The notes below the pieces were generated by a model, which was given only the letters and a program-made list of their open reading frames with translations, did no database searches and was not told the DNA's origin. A stretch of DNA of 64,000 nt from Diphasiastrum complanatum (lineage: Eukaryota; Streptophyta; Lycopodiopsida; Lycopodiales; Lycopodiaceae), in contig CM055107.1 of the NCBI GenBank assembly GCA_029204225.1, forward strand, positions 45,551,071 through 45,615,070, given 5' to 3'. Shown here piece after piece: positions 25,096 through 37,744 of the stretch (the first letter of the stretch is position 1; every line of letters begins with the position of its first letter). The translations under genes were made by a program, and so were the position numbers.

Positions 25096-26058
25096 TTGGG
25101 TTTTTAGATCAGTAGAGATCTGAGCGTAAGCAATGCATCCAAACACTCGAATATTTTTTAGTGATGGCTTCAACTCTTGTCCACACCTCATAAGGTATGT
25201 TTCCAAGATAGGTAGCTGTAGTAACAGCTTCCAGCATGCTCTTGGCACTTTCGATGAGTGTCTGATTCTTCCTCTCAGCTACACCATTGGACTGTGGTGA
25301 GTAGCTTGTTGTGTACTGTTGATGTATTCTGTTGGCCTTGCAAAACTTCTTAGATTTTGTGGAGATAAATTCTCTCCCTCCATCTGTGCGTAGAGCTTTG
25401 ATCTTCCTCTGGGTCTGATTTTTAGCAGATGCCTTGAACTGCTTGAAAAACTTGAATGCTTCTGATTTGTTCTTCAGAAAATAAGTAGCAGTCCTTCGAG
25501 AGAAGTCATTGATGAAGGTTAGGAAATAGAGAGCTCCCCCTGTCGAAGCAGTCTACATTGGGACACAAATGTTGTTATGTACAAGATCAAGCAAAATTTT
25601 TGAAGTATGAACTGAATCATAAATAAAAGGGTTTTTAGCATGCTTGCTGATAATAAAGGTTTCACATGGAGAAGTTGGTTTGTTGACAGAAGATAGATCT
25701 TGCACTAGAGCTTGACTATTAGAAGAATAGCAATAGCTGAGTTTGTAGAGGTAGCCACTTCTTCTCCTGAAAGCTAGAACTTTCCAGGATTTGTCAAGAA
25801 TGGTGTAGTCATTTGTATTGAATTCGACCCTTCGATCTGCTAATTGAGAGTTGATTTCTAGTCAGATTTGAAACGTGGAGAATGTTGGACAACAACTTTG
25901 ACTTGATATTTCTGAAATTTGACTTTGATTGTTCCTTCGCCCTCGATAGAATGAGATGAGTTGTCTCCAAGTTGCACAATTTGAGAGTGGGTGAATGACT
26001 TGTAGTCCTTGAACCAGTCATGATGGTGAGTCATATGTTGAGTTGCTCCAGAGTCCAA
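25096..26058 (-). pseudogene. Copia protease and integrase remnant, minus strand
   Basis: Order on the minus strand: protease MDSGATQHMTHHHDWF (26058-26010) and LGDNSSHSIEGEGTIKVKF, pre-integrase zinc region (about 25800-25700), integrase core and its end SNGVAERKNQTLIESAKSM and WMHCLRSDL-type pieces down to about 25100. Frameshifts and stops are common. Downstream RT is deleted. Confidence 0.75.
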
Positions 26059-26108
26059 GTACCAGGAATTGATGTCATGTTATTTTTCGACCTTGGTCAT
26101 GAAGGCTG

Positions 26109-26919
26109 TGCAAAAAGTACAAAAAGGACCAAGAGTGGATCCTAATCTGATCCTCAAGAGGGATTGGTTGTCAGATTACTTGATCTATCAATCTACTTCA
26201 GATTAAGATCAATCTAGATCAATTCTAGACACAAAATCCTAACAAGAACAATCATTAATTGAAGGTAAGTGTACTTTATGGTTTCACACGTGTGAAACAT
26301 TGTCTGAGAAGGGACTCCAATCTGAAAATCAAGTACACATTGATAGAACCTCAAAACAATCAAAACAAATGTAGACAAATGGAGAGAATCACTCAAAATT
26401 GCTTCCAAAACCAAGATTGGTGTCTCACAATGATTATGGCCAAATGTGGCTCCATATATACAATAAGTGGGAGCTCGTGGTACTGATCATCCCTCTGATC
26501 CCGCATATGTGAAGGTGCTTTGTCATATGATGATTCATCATGCAAAACTGACACTTGGACAAAACCTTCTATTTTGAGCACTTTTGGTCTATTTTCCTTC
26601 TATATGGAGATCTACTTGGAAATCTTCTAGAACTCAAAATTTGCCTACTTCAGCTTATTCCACATGTGTGAGATGTCCTCTACACATGGGATATGACACC
26701 TAACCAAAGGATGTGGCTCATGCAATCAATAGATTGATGCCATGTGTCATATGTCTAGAAAACTAGTTTTGGCCTTTTTAGCCACTAGAACTTGAATTAA
26801 ATCATATGTACATCCTACAAGTACACTATTTTCACACGTGGGAACAGGCTCCACACATGTGTGTTTATCTATATACAAGATTTTTGGCCTCTACCAAGCT
26901 TATTTTTGTATTTTTCACA
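26109..26919. mobile_element. Non-autonomous TIR element (811 nt) inserted in copia protease region
   Basis: Left end TGCAAAAAGTACAAAAAGG and the reverse complement of the right end TGTGAAAAATACAAAAATAA form imperfect terminal inverted repeats of about 17-18 nt. The flanks carry the direct repeat AAGGCTG at 26102-26108 and 26920-26926. Removing the insertion plus one repeat restores the minus-strand copia reading A-A-F-M-T-K just before the protease, as in the other copia family at 52.2 kb. No transposase is encoded. The 7-nt (possibly 8-nt with one mismatch) target repeat suggests a hAT-like MITE. Confidence 0.8.
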
Positions 26920-26999
26920 AAGGCTGCTTCATCTTCCTCCTGCTACTGAATTGAGTGACTGGCTGTAGCCGTATGTGCCTATTGTCAGAACTAAGTCAT

Positions 27000-27530
27000 A
27001 ATGGCATTAGAATCTTCTATGACTGAGCCAGTTGCAGTCATCTACTCCATAAAGTTTTTGAAAAAAGATGACTCAAAACATTATTAGCATCAGACATTTT
27101 CAAGGTGAAGAATTTCTTTCTCAAATGGAGTTTGGAAATGACGTCTCTGATATTGTAGAGAGTTGCAAGTATGTCCCATGCATTCTTAGTAGTCTGAGAA
27201 ACACGTATATCCTTGATATTGAGAGTAATCATGGCAAATGCCTTGTCATCTCTCAATCTCCATCTGGGGATGATGACTGCATCACCTTCTGGTTTGAGTT
27301 ATGTGCCATCAACGACATTCCGCAGTTCTTTGGCTAGTAGTATGACCTTTATCTTGAACTTCCAAAGATGGTAGTTATCTCCATCAAGTTTGTCAATCAG
27401 AGATGGACTAGAAGATGGATCCATCTTGGTTTGAGCAAGATCGTTGATAGAAACAACAATATCAGAATACTGTTGGTTGCACGCCCGCTCTGATACCATG
27501 TCAAAAAACCGTGGGAGGTTATAAAAAATG
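27000..27530 (-). pseudogene. Copia gag remnant, minus strand
   Basis: Begins near the primer site and reads LIDKLDGDNYHLWKFKIKVI (about 27400), then RDDKAFAMITLNIKDIRVSQ and TLYNIRDVISKLHLRKKFFT (27256-27090), the standard plant copia gag core. Stops separate the pieces. The zinc-knuckle region is not clear. Same order as the gag at 52.3-53.1 kb. Confidence 0.8.
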
Positions 27531-27543
27531 AGCTCTGATACCA

Positions 27544-28115
27544 TGTTGAAAATTGGTGGGATAACTGATATCGGATTTAGTAGAGAACAGATAGAAACAA
27601 AACTCTGATATCAGATCGTGATGACTGGTAGCCAAAGTTTGAGCGAGGGAGGTGTAGGATCGGAAACGCTAGAGTTAGCAACAGAAATATTCAAGATGAA
27701 TGATTCATGTAAGCGCAAATGAACAATACAATAGTGAGACGGAAAATTGCACTCTGATTAATATCAACAGCAAGTACAATTGCTTAAAGTGATAACTTCA
27801 GCTTGGTAGTTGAGCGTGATAACGCTGGCAACAAGAATTCTTCTTGTGAGAAGAGATTTGTGATTGATCAACTTACTTCTCAGTTGATTCTATATTACAC
27901 AAAATATCTTCTTGACAAATATCTACATGCTAAATATCTGTCTGTTAAATATCTATTAGCATTAATATTCTGCTAAATTACAACCACCTTGTAACAATAA
28001 ATGTATGTACAATAGTTGGTGAATTGTCATAAAGTTTTTTGACAATTTATTTGGATCGATTTTTTCCTTATGGAAAAAAATCGGTTGATGCTGAATTTGG
28101 TTGATGAAAAAGTCG
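27544..28115 (-). mobile_element. Copia LTR, copy 2, truncated
   Basis: Starts beside the primer site (GAGCTCTGATACCATGTTG) and matches 23748 onward for about 570 nt. It is cut at 28115, where leader sequence like 23490-23747 begins. A second primer-like copy (GCTCTGATACCATGTC) 47 nt to its left shows a small duplication. Confidence 0.75.
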
Positions 28116-28393
28116 CTTATCCACAATGTCCTTTGTCAACATAGCAAGGTTGGAACGATTGTAGACGACGGGCTTCATGGGAAACATGCACCCAACGTTC
28201 GGCCCAATTGTAGTGGGCATTTCCTATCCTACGCTCAACCCTAGATCCAAGCACACAAACATCAAGGAGATGATGAGGATTAACTAGTTGTCATGCGCAG
28301 ATTCGTTCCCATGAGAGTGATAGCATATTTCATAATCTGGTATGATCTTGTCAAAAAACCGTGGGAGGTTATCAGAAATGAGCTCTGATAGCA
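28116..28393 (-). mobile_element. Copia leader region, second copy
   Basis: Homologous to about 23490-23747, with small deletions, and ends at a mutated primer site (GCTCTGATAGCA). Confidence 0.65.
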
Positions 28394-29068
28394 TGTCGAA
28401 AATCGGTGGGATAACTGATATCGAATTTAGTAGAGAACTGATAGAAACAAAACTCTGATATTAGATCGTGATGACTGACAACATAAGTTTGAGCGAGGGC
28501 AGTGTAAGATCGAAAACGCCATAGTTAGCAACATAAATATTCAAGATGAATGATTCATGTAAGCGCAAATGAACAATACAATAGTGAGACAGAAAATTGC
28601 ACTCTGATTAATATCAACAACGAGTACAATTGCTTGAAGTGATAACTTCAGCTTGATAGTTGAGCGTGTGATAACGCTGGCAACATGAATTCTTCTTGTG
28701 AGAAGAGATTAGTGATTGATCAGCTTACTTTTCAGTTTTTTCTATTTATTACAACTGCCTTGTAATAATAAATGTATGTGCAATAGTTGGTGAACTGCCA
28801 TAAAGTTTTCTGACAGTTTATTTGGATCGAAAAGTTACTGGTTGAGTCAACAAAGTCGGCTGATGGAGTTAGTGTTTGAAATGTCAATGTTGAGTAAGTC
28901 GAGTCCTTCGATGTCGAGCAAGTCAAGTCTTGAACATATGTATATACATGAGAAGTCGAAGTTTGATGAAGTCGATAACTTTGATTGTCGATGGAGTCGA
29001 GTATTTTAACAGGTTTTTCAGAATGCCCATTATTGAATGGATTTGAGACTGAGCATTGAATTCCAACA
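28394..29068 (-). mobile_element. Copia LTR, copy 3 (675 nt)
   Basis: Ends ...TTGAATTCCAACA at 29068 (minus-strand start TGTTGGAATTCAATGCTC). It lacks about 90 nt in the middle compared with copy 1. Confidence 0.75.
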
Positions 29069-29070
29069 GA

Positions 29071-30009
29071 TCCGTTGTTGATGAATCATTATCCATTTTT
29101 TTGGAACACTAGTTTGATTGACCAAGTAATTAGATCAGCTTTGACTACATGCTCACGATTTTCAAATGTAATATTGTCGATCTCCTAGTTATGAACTGCT
29201 TGCGCAACTCGTAACCACATGGACGTCCCAATAAGACACGATAAACATTTGGCGTCAAGTAATTCCATTACTACAAAAGTAATGAGAAACTGAACTCCAA
29301 CAATCTTGATAGGTATATGTTCCACTATGCCCTTAGGATGGGGACTGTAGTCTGATCAACTAGCTTGATAGCAAAAGTTGCATACTTCATCCTTTTAAGG
29401 CACCATTTGGCACATAGCTTTGTTGAAATCAGGTTAACTCTTGAACCTCCATCTATCATGGTTGTCTCTTTACCAAACTGTCTGTGTTGGATTGACGGGG
29501 TGATGTTTCTTTGCTCACTTTTCCAAGCTGCCCCTACATTGAGTACTTCGTTTGATTTTCAAATCCGGCACAAAAGAGTGGCTCCTGATGGATCGTTGGT
29601 TCAATCTGATGCAATTTCTCTCCTATTACTTCTTCTGATTTTGGCACCAACAGTCATCTTGAAAGGTTCTTCGTGATGATGTAACTACGTATTAACATCT
29701 GTTCATGGATTACATAATTCAACTGTAGTTTTAGCGACTTTCAAGGCCTCTTCCTTTTGCAACTGTTTAATCCATTGTCTCATGTTTTGGTATTTTTTCT
29801 TTTCTGAGTTGAGATTCGAATACACCCCTGATGCAATAGGTAGATCAGTAGATGGTACCAATTCAGCAGGTGCTGGATTAACTGAAACTTCGTTCTGATT
29901 CTAAGGTTTGGTAACAACCATCAATGATACACTTAGTTCAGTAGGCTGAGCTACTGGTCTTTGCTTGATTGTATTCATATTCAATGGAGCAGTTACCAGC
30001 GGTGGTTTT
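29071..30009 (-). pseudogene. Ty3/gypsy-like retropepsin remnant
   Basis: Minus strand reads IDGGSRVNLISTKLCAKW (about 29460-29400), the D-G-G-S/A-x-x-N-L-I form of plant gypsy proteases, then YRVLLGRPC (about 29230), then a WEID-like end, with stops. Sequence 29660-30009 is probably its gag-protease linker. The usual D-S/T-G catalytic triplet reads D-G-G here. Confidence 0.55.
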
Positions 30010-30482
30010 TGTTATGGTCATATTCGGTTAAGGATCTGGAATAGTCCTAATATGGTAGACCGGCCCTCCAATGTTCGAGATTATTGGTCACACCGTGATT
30101 TAATTCCATGTGAAGGCCTATTTGTGACTAATTCCTTGAGAGGACCCAGACACTCTAATTGAGACATATGGAGTATTGCATGTCTGTGTGACGGATATAG
30201 GCATGATGACTGCAAGAAGAGATGTGATCTATTTATTGACCTACAGGGGGGTTGCATGGTTTCATGCATAGGACTCTACTCTCTATATAATGAGGTAGGG
30301 ATTCTCCCATCGACATATTGGGTTTAGGTTACCGGTTTTTCTTTTCTCCTCTTGCTTCACATGGCATGGCTTGGGGGCTAGATCCAAGTCTGATCTAGGA
30401 TTGGTTGGGCGGTTTGGCTCCATAGTCTCTCTTATTGTGTTCTCCTATCCTCATTTTAGGGGTTATCTCTTAGGGTCTTACA
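30010..30482 (+). mobile_element. Copia 5' LTR (473 nt)
   Basis: Starts TGTTATGGTCATATTCGG, contains a TATA-like CTCTATATAATG near 30282, and ends ...CTTACA at 30482. The primer site TTGGTATCAGAGC follows at 30483-30495. Homologous to 46629-47116. Confidence 0.85.
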
Positions 30483-33160
30483 TTGGTATCAGAGCACGGC
30501 TAAGATGCGGTCTTGGATGGGATGGAGACAAGCTCTACATCTATTTTGGAAGTTGGAAGCACTTGGATTGGCATCCCGAAATTGAGTGCTGATTTTGTCA
30601 AGAGAAGTTCGTATAGGGATTTCATAGTTTTTGTATGAGACATACTTTTTGAAATTGTTGGTAGAGTGCCCTTCTACATGTGCTATTTTGATAAAGATGC
30701 TGAAATTTTTGTGAATTCATTCGTGTTCTTCTACTTCTTTGAAAAAGCTTTCAGATGTTGTAGAATGATCTGCTATGGTGATCCGGCTTTAGGTTCGTTG
30801 TTGATTTTGCTCAGTTAAAATTGCAATTGTATGACAGTCCTGGATGTTCTGAATCATGACTAATTTATAGATAAGTTGATAATAAGTCAATTTATCTGGA
30901 TGATTCTAGTAATACATGTACAGGATTAAGGGGTTTCTCTACCCAAATCCTCCCGCAAATCTACATGTTAAGAACATAGGATGAAACTGTTGTTCTCTGT
31001 GAATTTTTGAGTAGCTTCTGTAAACATCGGATAAGTCTTCCTTCCCCTGCGAAGCCTGCAAAAAAAAGTTTCAAGACGGTAAACAGTCGTTGTCCCGGAT
31101 TGTCTTTTCCTCTGTGATCAAAGCTCATTGGTGATTGTGGTCTGGTGTTTGCATGGGTTCTTCTGCTATGATTTTGGTTAGAATGTTATCTGTGAAATGC
31201 TTCTTTCAAATGGCTCAAGATTGCCATCTTCAAGAGGTGAAGATGCGATTTGGTACAGTGAATAGCAGCAGTTTTAGAATCTGTGTAACCCTGGTTCATT
31301 TAATTCTTCAACATAGGTTGTAGTGAAGGGGGATGAGATGGTAGCAAATCTGTTTTTTTCTTTCTTTCTTTGAAAGGCTGTAGCTCGTGTGAGATAGGTG
31401 AAACAGTCATAACGAGGGTAGATGCTGCTCCCTGGCTCGTTTTCTACCTTTTGGTGGAACTAGCTGATTGTTTTTTGATGCCATGTTGCTTGGAAAGCTG
31501 CAGATCTAACTGGATTCCAGAAGAATGCACCTGTATCTATGGATCAGCTGTGTGAATCCATGTAGGTTGCTATGGCAGTAAACCTGTGGAGCTTCATGAT
31601 GTTAAGAAACCTCCGGAAAGTAACCCTTCTTGAGGATTATGAGCTGTAGGCCACTGTTATCGTGGTAATTGCAGGTGGATCGTGAATTGCAGTGAGGGTC
31701 GCGACTGCATACAAATTGGAGTGGCGGCTTTAGGGTTTTTTTGTTCTTGCCCTCTTTTTAAACTTTTTGTGCATTAGGGGTTTGGTGATCTCTTTGTGTG
31801 CATTATTTTGCATGAGTGTATATACCAAGTTCTTAATACTTAAGAACTTTTGGCATGCATGTGTTTTTGGTGTTAAAGTTGAATCGTTGCATGGTAGAAT
31901 TGTAATTTGCTTGCTATCTATGTGCATCGATGCTTACATGCCGGACAACCAAAGGGTTGTGAGGTTTTTGACGATTGGTAATCTCAAAGTTGGTTTAAAA
32001 ATGGAATTGCTAAATCAACTCAGGAAATTTAGGTTTCTAGCACCCAATATTAAAATTTCGATTTCATGGTGCCTGGATGTCAAGATTTTCAAACCTTGGC
32101 TATATATTGTTCCCGTTTTTTGGCTAGAAGCAATTGGATTTTCTCCTTGCATGAGCAATATGCATCTTTTAAGCTGTTATCAACTTGGAATTTGGCTTTC
32201 AGTAAGTAAGCCCAGATTTTGTGGAACTTGAGTACCATTGTATTCATGGCCAAGCAATATTAATCGGTTTTCGATGGAAATTTTTTCGAAGCCGATCTTG
32301 ACGAAATGAAAGAAGTGATACAGTTCTCAGGCATGTACCCATTAAAGGGATTTGTTTCCTTGGTATTATGCTATTTTGCCACTTAGCTCTGGAGTATAAG
32401 TACTCCCATTAGTTGGGTTAAATGGTGTTTAGTTTTTTCCTCTTCAACTCGGTAGAACACCGATGAGTTTGTTTGTGTTCTCGATGTGAGTACTAGCTTC
32501 AATAGGAGTGGCGATGGTTTCTGAGCAGTTTAGAAAAAAAAAAATAGTTTTACAAGGGTTTTTAGATCTAGATGGTGAGCATCCCCTCCTCTTGTCAAAA
32601 GGGGTTAGAACGCTAGGATAGAGCTCTAATTTGATTTAGTTGTAGACTTAGTTGTTTTCCTTCTTAACACTAACTCACCCACTTCCACTAATACTAGCCA
32701 CCTAATTCACCTTCAAATGTTTACAAGAAAGAGAGAGGGAAAGAGGAAAGATGGAGGTGTTCTTCAAGGCGAAGAAACAATGTATTTTATTTGGAGGTCC
32801 ATAACTTTTGGACTATTACTTCATTTAAGGATGTCCAAAAGCAAAAATACTCCAAATTAAGGGCATAAAAGGACTAGACCCTGCAAGTACAACTTCCCCA
32901 GGCAGAGTGATCATCAAATCGTGAGAGAAAGTGCATTAAGGGGCAAACCATACCATTTCAAGGGCAAGGAAGTTGGTGATCCCACATTGGAGTGATTTTT
33001 CATAAATTCCACCGATTTCGGCGAGTTAGGCCAAATCAAGCGGTAGGAGGGCCTGAGATCTTTTTGGTCAAACTTTGAACTTGACTTTTAAGGCTTCTAA
33101 TTGCTCTATAAGCTCTTCATTTGGCCTCATTAAAGCGCTATAGGAGCAATTTTTGGAAAA
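30483..33160 (+). mobile_element. Long untranslated leader of the copia element
   Basis: About 2.7 kb between primer site and gag start. Parts align with 47117-47770 (GGCTAAGATGCGGT, GGTAGAGTGC, GGTAGAACACCGATGAG), so it belongs to the family. Open stretches inside (31767-32231, for example) have no recognised domain. Leaders of plant copia elements are usually much shorter. Confidence 0.6.
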
Positions 33161-33470
33161 ATGGCAACATTAAGGGAATCTGTGCTTGGAAAAGCCAGTA
33201 AATTGGATGGGGTGTCCAATTATAGCATTGGAAGTTTTAAGATGAAAACTATTTTGGTGGAAAAGGAGCTATGGGAGATCATCACTGGGGTGGAGCATCA
33301 CCCAAACACAACTCCAGCCCACATTCATGCATATGACAAAAGGGCGTAAAAGGCCTTATCACATACACATTTGTTGGTCAAGGACCACGTCATTGTCCAC
33401 ATTAGTGAATCTGTGACAGCAAGAGGCACTTGGGAGGCACTCAGAACACAATTTCAAACATCGAAGCCCT
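33161..33470 (+). pseudogene. Copia gag remnant
   Basis: ATG 33161 begins MATLRESVLGKASKLDGVSN; KLDGVSNYSIGSFKMKTILV and KELWEIITGVE match the plant copia gag N-terminus. A stop follows at 33347-33349; the same frame continues with VHISESVTARGTWEAL. About 100 codons remain; the zinc knuckle is gone. Confidence 0.75.
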
Positions 33471-34570
33471 TGACATGAAACAAGATTTCAAGGTAATTGT
33501 TGATGGCTTTAGGAACAAAACTTGTGGACTATACAAGTTGAATGTTGTTGTTACAAAGTGCAATGCCTTGGCATCGACATCTATATCGCAACGTGACCTA
33601 TGGCATAGATGACTGGGGCATTTGAAATTCAAGAGCTTGAGGTTGTTGCGCAAGCTCAAGATGGTAACAGGCCTACCCAATTTGGATGACAAAGAAGAAC
33701 TCATTTGCAAGGTGTGTTTGTTAGGCAAGTTACACAGTGAAAAACAAAGAAGGGACAACAAGGGCAAAACGGGTGCTTGAGCAGGTGCACTCCAATCTAT
33801 GTGGGCCAATGAAGGTAATGTCCATTGGTGGAGCATTGAGTCACGGAAGACTTGGATATACACGATTAAAGAGAAGTCTGACACATTCGGATGTTTCAAG
33901 AGTTTCAAAGCATTGGCAAAAAAACCAATCAAGCACTAAGATCAAGGTAGTTAGATCTGATCATGGTGGTGAGTATCAGTCCACAGCTTTTATTGATTCA
34001 GTCCACAACTTTTATTGATTTTTGCAAGGAACGTGGCATTAAACAACAATTTGCACAAGTTGACACACCTCAACAAAATGGGATAGGAGAAAAAGAATTG
34101 TATCATTGTCAAGGTTGCTAGGGCAATGATGGCACATATGGGCATCGCTGATTTTTTTTGGGGTGAAGTCGTTAAAATTGTTGTGTTCTTGGAAAATAGA
34201 AGCCCAACAATTGTTGTACCTAATCATACACCCGAAGAGACATTCAGTGGGAAGAAGCCTTGGATTGATGGGTTGTGAGTATTTGGATGCCACATGTGTA
34301 TTCACATACCCAAGAGTGAAAGAACCAAAATGCAGGTAAAGGCCTTGAAATGCATCTTTACAAAGTATGACGAGCAAACTAAGGGTTATAGATGTTATGA
34401 TCCAGTTGGACGACGTATTCACATAAGTCACATTGTATTGTTTGATGAGATCCATAGGTTTGGAGATGAAGAAAAGGGTAGTGACGAACCATCCAAGCTT
34501 CTCCTAACTTATACATACATCTTTGGACATAAGGTTAAGATTAAAGCTTTATTCCTCTTATCCAATCCAT
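33471..34570 (+). pseudogene. Copia pre-integrase and integrase remnant
   Basis: Pre-integrase zinc region: DLWHR, LGHLKFKSLRLLRKL, ICKVCLLGK (33590-33730). Integrase core: VLEQVHSNLCGPM (33770), VVRSDHGGEYQST (33950), a TPQQNGIGE piece (34065) and the C-terminal KCIFTKYDEQTKGYRCYDP (34345). Frameshifts are numerous. No RT or RNase H follows; sequence changes at about 34570. The 3' LTR is absent. Confidence 0.75.
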
Positions 34571-36230
34571 AATAGAATGGCACTTGGTAAACTCATCAAT
34601 GAACCTTAATTTAATGTTTACCACTACTTCCCAAATTCATAAATATCTCACAACTCAATGTCCCCAAAACTCCTCTAATTCCAGATTATTCAAAACAATC
34701 ACTAGAGAGTTCCTCTATTTCAACTAATAATTCTACCTTTGCACACAAACTGAATTATTTTTCAAAAATCTATGCAACTGGCTGATTCATCGAAAGTCTT
34801 ATTCCTATATTTTCTTCTCCCCCTTTTAAAAGAAATTCCATGATCTTAATTAAAAAATTCTCAAGAGACCATGTATAAGATATTAGATAATTGAAAAAGT
34901 CAGTAATTTGTATCCAATACTACGATAAACTGGACTTTTTCCTCAAAATCATAGAATATTTTATCCCAATTGATAGAAATATTACATCTCAATAATCAAC
35001 TATCAAATAGAGATAAACATTTGGGTTCAGGAATCTAAATTCCACTTAATCAATTAAAAACATCAATAGATTCTAAGCTATATTCACCCTTGTATGAAAG
35101 TACAATTTCATATAATTATAATCAGTCCTTCAGAACATAGTTCTACATTGGAAGGAATTATATGAATCTCAATCCAATTGTCTCGTATTAAAGAAATTTC
35201 TAAAAACTAGAGGTTTAAAATAACAGAGAATTATATTTAAAGGTCTCCAGATTTTGTAATCAATGAGATACCATTTTGGGATCCGGATCAATCTCATAAT
35301 TTTCCAAAATATCCAAAAAAAAAAAAAACCAATGGATTTATTTGTTAGTATTACCATTACCGTAATCACCACCCATCAGTCTACAGATCATTATTACCCA
35401 AGAAATTTCCCTTGGAATCACTGATGTCCCATACCACCAGCTTTCTCTCCAAGAATCCTCTGCTTCTAGATCTGTTTTCCCAAAAAGTCCAAAAGACTAT
35501 TTGGCTATCCTATGCCCAGATATAGGATCAGAAACACAACCAATTTCAGAACATACTTCTAACCATTGAAATCCCTCATGCTCCTTAAGTGTTACTCAAA
35601 GAATACCATTCCACATTGTACCCGGGCATGGACAAACAAAATGTATCATTCAAGTACAATTGAAATGCCATAAGTGTATTCACTAACCCAAAAGAAACAT
35701 AGATATCAACAAAATCGAATACCATAATATCCTAGATATCCAATATCTATTTCAAAATTGGTAAAAATGAAGTTAATTCTTTACAGGTTAGAATTTCTCT
35801 TGGGTGTCTCAGTCATTATAAAAGATCACTCTATAATGCCACAATTAGAATCCAAATTACTAGATTCATATATGGAACTCCTTCAATCTGCTTTCATTTG
35901 CAAGATCCAAATCTAATTGCAAATCAAAGATGGTTCCATAAATGGATTATCTGACTTGCCACTCACTTTTCCCTTAGAATCATTAATTCATCGAATTCTA
36001 ATTATCACTAGGGAAAATGAACCCAAATTCCCAGAGACAGTCTTCTTAATTAACTCCCAATTGTTAGACTCATTTGCTATCAATTATACTTCAGGATTGA
36101 AAGTAAATTTAACAAAATTGATCGACTTGGTCAACCAATCAGCTACTCCTCAGGCTTCTTCTCTTTCCTCCCTTCCAAAAGTGGTTAGACAAAAAACCCC
36201 AAATTTGTACTAGGAAAAAGTTCAATTTGG
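34571..36230 (+). repeat. Unidentified dispersed repeat, copy 2
   Basis: Shares the motif near 35420-35450 with 17660-17690. An open stretch at 35917-36213 (98 codons) has no recognised domain. AT-rich. Confidence 0.3.
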
Positions 36231-37744
36231 TTAGATAGTTTTGATTGTTCAACTGATTAAGTGCCGCACTCAATTACTGGCAAAACAGTTTAATAGAAAG
36301 CTTATGCTGAATATAATCACAGCTTTAAGTGTTCTAATTGCCCAAGAGGATCTTGAAAATCAATTCATACTCACAAACGAGAGTATAGTCCACCGAAGAG
36401 ATTAGAGATGGTTTGTTAGTGAAAAATAGATTCAATGAGAAGTTTGGTTCTGAAATAGATGGAAAGAGCAGTATGATATTGCGAGTTCCTCAAGCGTCAA
36501 AGACAGCCATCATCTGATCAGAAACTGAGGAGTCGTAGACGTTCGTGTTCTGATCAGAGTGAGTAAACAAGCACGATCAAACAGCGATAGAGTACATTCA
36601 AATCACAATAAGCATTCATCCAACTGGTTGTCTGAGTTTGTGATTACTACAGGTATCAGATGAGCAGACTTTGAACCCAAAATAGGTTTCACCTGACCCT
36701 AGATCAAAGATCAATAAATGTGCAGGAAGAATCATGAAATAGAAATTAGTCATTCACTAAGGAGACAACTATGGGCTTAATTTTTAACACATAACATCTT
36801 CTTTGCAAGACAGCATGCACGTGGACGATACTTTGGAACAAGAACACGAAGCATTTATCATAGCATCCACTGTGCAAATCCTAATGCAAACATGCCGATT
36901 GATATGTCATGCCTCTCTCACCACTTACTAATGAAGAAACTACATATATCCATGTCGCTCATGATGTCATCGATAGGAAAACTATCTTCGGATAATGATC
37001 TTCTATTGTTGTATTTATGTACATAGTCTGTTTACAAATGGATGTTTCAACTTTGTTTACCTTTTCGGTTGAGCTATCCGTTGTCACAGGAGGATATGCT
37101 CAAAAAGTTTTCTTGTAACATTCGAATGTTATTGAAGCAGTTTTTTAAATATAAATACAACAGTTTTATGAATACAACGACCAACTTTGCTCTTCTTGTG
37201 TGTGCTCCGTATTTTTAGGTAATAAGTGTCATTTTCCTGCATTTCTTTTTTTGGTTATATCTTTCAGGTAACCAGTAATTGTGCATGAATGTTTGTAGCA
37301 AAATTAGCTTGCCAATGATCTACTATATGCTTCGATTCAGCATCTTTTTGTGACTCTATGATTTTTTGATATGTTTTAAGCCTATAGAACTGACCGATTT
37401 CAACTCAATAAGATCATTCACATTACAAGCGATTTCTGTTTGATCGATTATTAATTAATTTGAACAAATCCAAAACATCCATGGTTACTTCAAATTTTAC
37501 GTAAATTGGGACTTCCAAATTCCGTTCGATATGGACCTAAACTGTGAAAATCGATCTAAAGCATCGACTTAGCAATTTTACAGCTACCATCACATTTCGC
37601 AAGGATTTCGAAACATCCAGCATGCATCAAATATGACATGCAGTGATTTCTAAAAGAAAGTATTTTTTACGTAAATTGCCTAGAAACTAGGAAATCAGCT
37701 TTTTGAACTAGAATTGTTAAAAATAGCTTCATGCATGAAATTTT
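36231..37744. other. Intergenic stretch, nothing recognised
   Basis: AT-rich with no conserved coding piece. A primer-like GGTATCAGATGAGC near 36652 is too degenerate to call. Confidence 0.4.

Noticed and set aside
31767-32231. 154-codon open frame in the copia leader as a captured gene
   Set aside because: No domain, AT-rich composition, and surrounding leader is shared repeat sequence.
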